Source: an uncultured Chloroflexota bacterium (GTDB lineage: Bacteria > Chloroflexota > Limnocylindria > Limnocylindrales > CSP1-4). Taken from it: a stretch of 8,460 nt of DNA. The notes below the pieces were generated by a model. The model was given only the letters and a program-made list of their open reading frames with translations, did not search any database and was not told where the DNA came from. Made by a program: the position numbers and the translations under genes. Below, piece after piece: positions 6,224-8,460 of this stretch (the first letter of the stretch is position 1; the number at the start of each line of letters is the position of its first letter). Location of the stretch: NCBI GenBank assembly GCA_903930745.1, contig CAIYZX010000598.1, forward strand, positions 1 to 8,460, in the 5' to 3' direction.

Positions 6224-6401
6224 GGTCCCCGTATACGCCACCGTGCTACGGAGCCCGCCGGGCGTATGCGCCACAGTGCTGGGAATCCACAAGCCCTCGC
6301 CAAACCCCGCCCGGGCGCGAGCTTGTGTGCGGATCTATGCGCCTGCGTGCTGGGAGCTGCCATACGGGGACCCTTGTGGATTCCTGGCACTGGGGCGTCT
6401 A
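6224..6401. repeat. Repeat family 1: four diverged copies in both orientations
   Basis: Directly after the secreted-protein stop, a unit beginning TATRCGCC and containing GTGCT is seen at 6232-6251 (+), 6265-6293 (+), 6336-6355 (+) and 6373-6401 (-). The copy at 6265-6293 and the reverse complement of 6373-6401 agree at 24 of 29 bases, including a run of 12 (GGAATCCACAAG region). A further perfect 11-bp inverted pair, GGTCCCCGTAT (6224-6234) and ATACGGGGACC (6362-6372), flanks copies 1 and 4. This suggests an ancestral unit of about 37 bp ending in GGTCCCCG and followed directly by the next TATRCGCC. No coding frame is credible here. Confidence 0.75.
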
Positions 6402-6414
6402 TTGCAGGGTGCAA

Positions 6415-6519
6415 CAAGGGCGCCGCCGCCGAGCCATGAGCACCCCCGATGCTGAACGTGACGTTAGGGCGTCAGGCGCTTAGCACCCCCGATGCTGAAT
6501 GACGTCAAGGGCGCCGCCG
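6415..6519. repeat. 14-bp perfect direct repeat CAAGGGCGCCGCCG
   Basis: CAAGGGCGCCGCCG occurs at 6415-6428 and again at 6506-6519, 91 bp apart. It brackets two family-2 repeat copies, and may mark a duplicated segment or a boundary between repeat families 1 and 2. Confidence 0.7.
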
Positions 6520-6625
6520 GACCCCTCCTTGACGTCACGTTGAGCCTCCCCGGTGCTGGATGTGAGGTTACGGGCCGAGTTTGGCTGATCCTTAGCGTCA
6601 TTCAGCATCCGGGTGTCTAACGTCA
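6437..6625. repeat. Repeat family 2: direct and inverted copies with GCTGAA-TGACG core
   Basis: Copies run at 6437-6469 (+), 6479-6510 (+), 6540-6574 (+, most diverged) and 6590-6620 (-), with a further partial inverted copy at 6527-6545. The core CACCCCCGATGCTGAA is identical in the first two. Exact inverted pairs: GATGCTGAATGACG at 6491-6504 with its complement at 6596-6609; TGACGTTAG at 6459-6467 with CTAACGTCA at 6617-6625. The shared GCRCC...TGCTG core suggests families 1 and 2 are related. The cluster lies between the 3' end of dinB and the 3' end of the secreted-protein gene, a convergent intergenic region. No open frame is credible. Confidence 0.78.
6500..6537. repeat. Perfect 11-bp inverted repeat with 16-nt loop
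   Basis: TGACGTCAAGG (6500-6510) and CCTTGACGTCA (6527-6537) are perfect complements, forming a hairpin within the family-2 block. Each arm itself contains the palindrome TGACGTCA. It could serve as a bidirectional transcription stop between the convergent dinB and secreted-protein genes, though no T tract follows. Confidence 0.7.
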
Positions 6626-6658
6626 TCGGGCCGGCCGGCGGGGGGCGATGGCGAAGGG

Positions 6659-8077
6659 CTACGGGTCCTCGGGGACAGGCGGGTCAACTCCGTCGTCCAG
6701 CTCGGTGGGGCCGGAGGGGACGGTACCCCGGGACCTGCGCCCCGTTGGCGCCTCCGGGACGCCCAGCCGGCCCTCAACCGCGGAGCCGGGATCGCGCTCG
6801 AAGACGGACGGCACCCCGGCCCGGACCAGTCGGCCGCGCGTGACCGCCCGCTCGCCGTACTTGCGGCGGATGGAGTCCAGCGCCTCTGCGGCCTGGTGCC
6901 GCCTGGGGTCGGACGGGGTCACCGGGGCGGCCGCCGACGACGACGAACCGGCCCCCGCCCCCGCGTCCAGCCCCAGCCCCAACGTGGAGCCCCCGAGGGA
7001 CGCGCCGGCCGCGCCAACGGACCCGAACAGCCCCAGCTGCGCCACCTCCCGGAAGTTCGACGCGGTCACCCCCACCAGCCGGATCCGCTGCCCGTGGAGC
7101 TCTCGCCGCACCAGCATCAGCGCCGCCGCGAACAACGGCTCCGTCAGGTCCGCGGGCACGTCCAGCGTCACCTGCCGCGTGATCGTGGCGAAGGACGAGT
7201 CCCGCAGCTTGATCGTCACGGTCGCGGCCCGCAGTCCCGCCGCCCGCAGGCGCCACGCCACCCCATCGGCCATTCCCAGCAGCGTCCGCTCGATCACCTC
7301 CGGGTCCGCCGTGTCATGCCCAAACGTGTGCTCGTGCCCGATGGACTTCGCCGGCTCCCCCGTCGCCACCGGGTCCGGGTCAATCCCGTGCGCCCGGTCC
7401 ACGAGCGACCCGCCGTGCTTCCCGAACCGCCGCTCCAGCACCTCGCGCGGCAGCGCCGCCAGGTCCCCGATCTTCGTGACCCCGTAGTCCAGCAGCCCCG
7501 CCGCCGTCTTCTCGCCCACGCCCCAGAGCCGCGAGATGGGCAGCGGCGCCAGGAAGGACGCCTCGTCGCCGGGCGGCACCACCACCAGCCCATCGGGCTT
7601 GCGCAGATCGGACGCCACCTTGGCCACGAGCTTCGTGGACGCCACGCCAACCGACGCCGTGAGCCCCACCTCCGCGCGGATCGCCGCCTTGATGGACGTG
7701 GCGATCGTCTCCCCGTCCCCGAACAGCGCCCTCGACCCGGTCACGTCCAGGAACGCCTCGTCGATGGAGATCTGCTGCACCAGCGGCGTGAACCGCCGGA
7801 AGATCGCCATCACGTCGCGGGACGCGGCCTGGTACTTGCGCCCGTCCACCGGCAGGAAGACGCCCTGGGGGCAGAGCCGGTACGCCGTCCGCAGCGGCAT
7901 CGCGGAATGGACGCCGAAGCGCCGCGCCTCGTAGGAGGCCGCCGAGACCACACCACGCGAGGTGGGGTCGGAGCCGCCCACGATCACGGGCTTCCCGCGC
8001 AGCTCAGGCCGATCCCGCTGCTCAACGGCAGCGAAGAACGCGTCCAGGTCCACGTGCAGGATCGTCCGGGTGGTCAC
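6659..8077 (-). CDS. dinB: DNA polymerase IV (Y-family translesion polymerase)
   Basis: A 472-residue Y-family polymerase that copies past damaged bases with low fidelity. Catalytic acidic residues are intact: VDLDAFF (9-15; Asp10, steric-gate Phe15) and SIDEAFLD (104-111; Asp106, Glu107). Further conserved blocks: SYEARRFGVHSAM (48-60), the finger/palm segment SVGVASTKLVAKVASDLRKP (142-161), and the helix-hairpin-helix region LWGVGEKT (184-191). A little-finger domain follows, and QLGLF at 347-351 is the sliding-clamp binding motif. The Gly/Ala/Ser-rich stretch at 352-389 separates this motif from the usual C-terminal block ALDSIRRKYGERAV (399-412), and a Pro/Gly-rich tail of about 50 residues follows; total length is well above the typical 350-420. 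The start is GTG 8077, 10 residues before the first catalytic Asp. No Shine-Dalgarno or LexA box is seen upstream; the divergent membrane protein gene starts 78 bp away. Confidence 0.95.
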   Translation of the reverse strand: MTTRTILHVDLDAFFAAVEQRDRPELRGKPVIVGGSDPTSRGVVSAASYEARRFGVHSAMPLRTAYRLCPQGVFLPVDGRKYQAASRDVMAIFRRFTPLVQQISIDEAFLDVTGSRALFGDGETIATSIKAAIRAEVGLTASVGVASTKLVAKVASDLRKPDGLVVVPPGDEASFLAPLPISRLWGVGEKTAAGLLDYGVTKIGDLAALPREVLERRFGKHGGSLVDRAHGIDPDPVATGEPAKSIGHEHTFGHDTADPEVIERTLLGMADGVAWRLRAAGLRAATVTIKLRDSSFATITRQVTLDVPADLTEPLFAAALMLVRRELHGQRIRLVGVTASNFREVAQLGLFGSVGAAGASLGGSTLGLGLDAGAGAGSSSSAAAPVTPSDPRRHQAAEALDSIRRKYGERAVTRGRLVRAGVPSVFERDPGSAVEGRLGVPEAPTGRRSRGTVPSGPTELDDGVDPPVPEDP

Positions 8078-8084
8078 GGCAGCG

Positions 8085-8090
8085 ATTGTG
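8085..8090 (-). promoter_or_regulatory. Possible -10 element of leaderless dinB
   Basis: CACAAT on the minus strand (4 of 6 matches to TATAAT) ends 7 nt before the GTG start of dinB, in keeping with the spacing in front of fchA and the histidine phosphatase gene. No -35 is evident, and no GAAC-N4-GTTC LexA site lies in the 77 bp between the divergent starts. Confidence 0.3.
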
Positions 8091-8154
8091 CGCCACCCGC
8101 GCCAGCCCCTCCCGGATTGGTACCCTCCGCCGTGAGCGACACACGGGGAGCGCC

Positions 8155-8460
8155 ATGGCCAGGAAGACCACCAAGACCGAAGCCGAAGCCGAAGCCGAGA
8201 CGGGAGTCAAAACGGCGACCGGGGCCGACGGACTGCCCGTGTCCATCGGCGGCCGCATCCTCGCGTACCTGCGCTCCACGAACGGCGCAGCCGTCATCGA
8301 GTGGCTCCTGCGCCACACGGACGTCTCGGGCTTCCTCCTCGTCGCCGCCGTCTCCGGCCTCGTCTACTTCATGACCGCCGAGGGCCGCGCCCAGCCGCTG
8401 GACTACTACAGCCGCCTGGCGGAGGCCTTCCTCAACGGCCGCTACTGGCTCACCGAGGCC
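8155..8460 (+). CDS. Integral membrane protein, 5' part (glycosyltransferase-like)
   Basis: The first 102 residues of a protein that runs past the window end; the frame is open throughout. Residues 1-25 are hydrophilic, with a Lys/Thr start and an EAEAEAE stretch at 9-15 (encoded by a GAAGCC hexamer repeat). A membrane span lies at about 58-73 (SGFLLVAAVSGLVYFM). It is followed by PLDYYSRLAEAFLNGRYWLTE (81-101, partial listing), which resembles the first external loop of large multi-span membrane proteins such as lipid-carrier-dependent glycosyltransferases, where a Tyr, an Ala-Phe-Leu-x-Gly-Arg and a Leu-Thr occur. ATG 8155 is supported by GGGGAG (8145-8150) 4 nt upstream. The GTG at 8132 is out of frame. 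The enzyme class is a cautious inference from a short segment; more of the gene is needed. Confidence 0.7.
   Translation, partial: MARKTTKTEAEAEAETGVKTATGADGLPVSIGGRILAYLRSTNGAAVIEWLLRHTDVSGFLLVAAVSGLVYFMTAEGRAQPLDYYSRLAEAFLNGRYWLTEA

Noticed and set aside
6437..6625. Integron attC-like site: GTTAGG and CTAAC motifs around a palindromic block
   Set aside because: The order is reversed (GTTAG on the left, CTAAC on the right) and there is no integrase or cassette; the motifs are explained by inverted repeat copies.
6224..6625. CRISPR array
   Set aside because: Repeats are diverged, in both orientations and irregularly spaced, with no cas gene.
6896..8374. A 492-codon plus-strand open frame opposite dinB
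   Set aside because: It is an Arg/Pro/His-rich antisense artefact; dinB on the minus strand has all catalytic motifs, and this frame also runs over the next gene's start.

Overview
The window is very GC-rich chromosomal DNA with tightly packed genes, GTG starts and few Shine-Dalgarno sequences. Together with an fchA-folD-fhs folate cluster and a Gram-positive-type (GAAC-N4-GTTC) LexA box, this suggests a high-GC Chloroflexota or actinobacteria-like lineage. That placement is an inference, because no rRNA or other marker gene is present.

Layout, left to right: the 3' part of a DedA-family membrane protein (+, 1-387); a histidine phosphatase (-, 424-1167); a divergent 66-residue His-rich single-span membrane protein (+, 1233-1433); a strong hairpin terminator (1498-1525); and a three-gene one-carbon operon read leftwards, fchA (4180-4845), folD (3258-4169) and fhs (1552-3255). 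Then come about 320 bp without a gene but with strong hairpins; a small DUF6504-like gene (-, 5179-5448) behind a promoter carrying two identical LexA (SOS) boxes; a secreted or membrane-anchored protein of unknown function (+, 5762-6223); a 400-bp gene-free block of diverged repeats in both orientations (6224-6625); a DinB-type DNA polymerase IV (-, 6659-8077); and the start of an integral membrane protein (+, 8155 to the window end).

The three folate genes together interconvert formate, 10-formyl-THF, 5,10-methenyl-THF and 5,10-methylene-THF. FolD appears to lack the catalytic lysine of the cyclohydrolase reaction, and the neighbouring FchA could supply that step. The DUF6504-like gene and dinB suggest a small DNA-damage response neighbourhood, but only the DUF6504-like gene has recognisable LexA boxes. 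Three minus-strand genes (histidine phosphatase, fchA, dinB) have a -10-like hexamer 6-8 nt before the start codon and no clear Shine-Dalgarno, which points to leaderless transcripts.

The best candidates for something undescribed are the mixed-orientation repeat block at 6224-6625, the SOS-controlled DUF6504-like gene, and the split of labour between an altered FolD and FchA.
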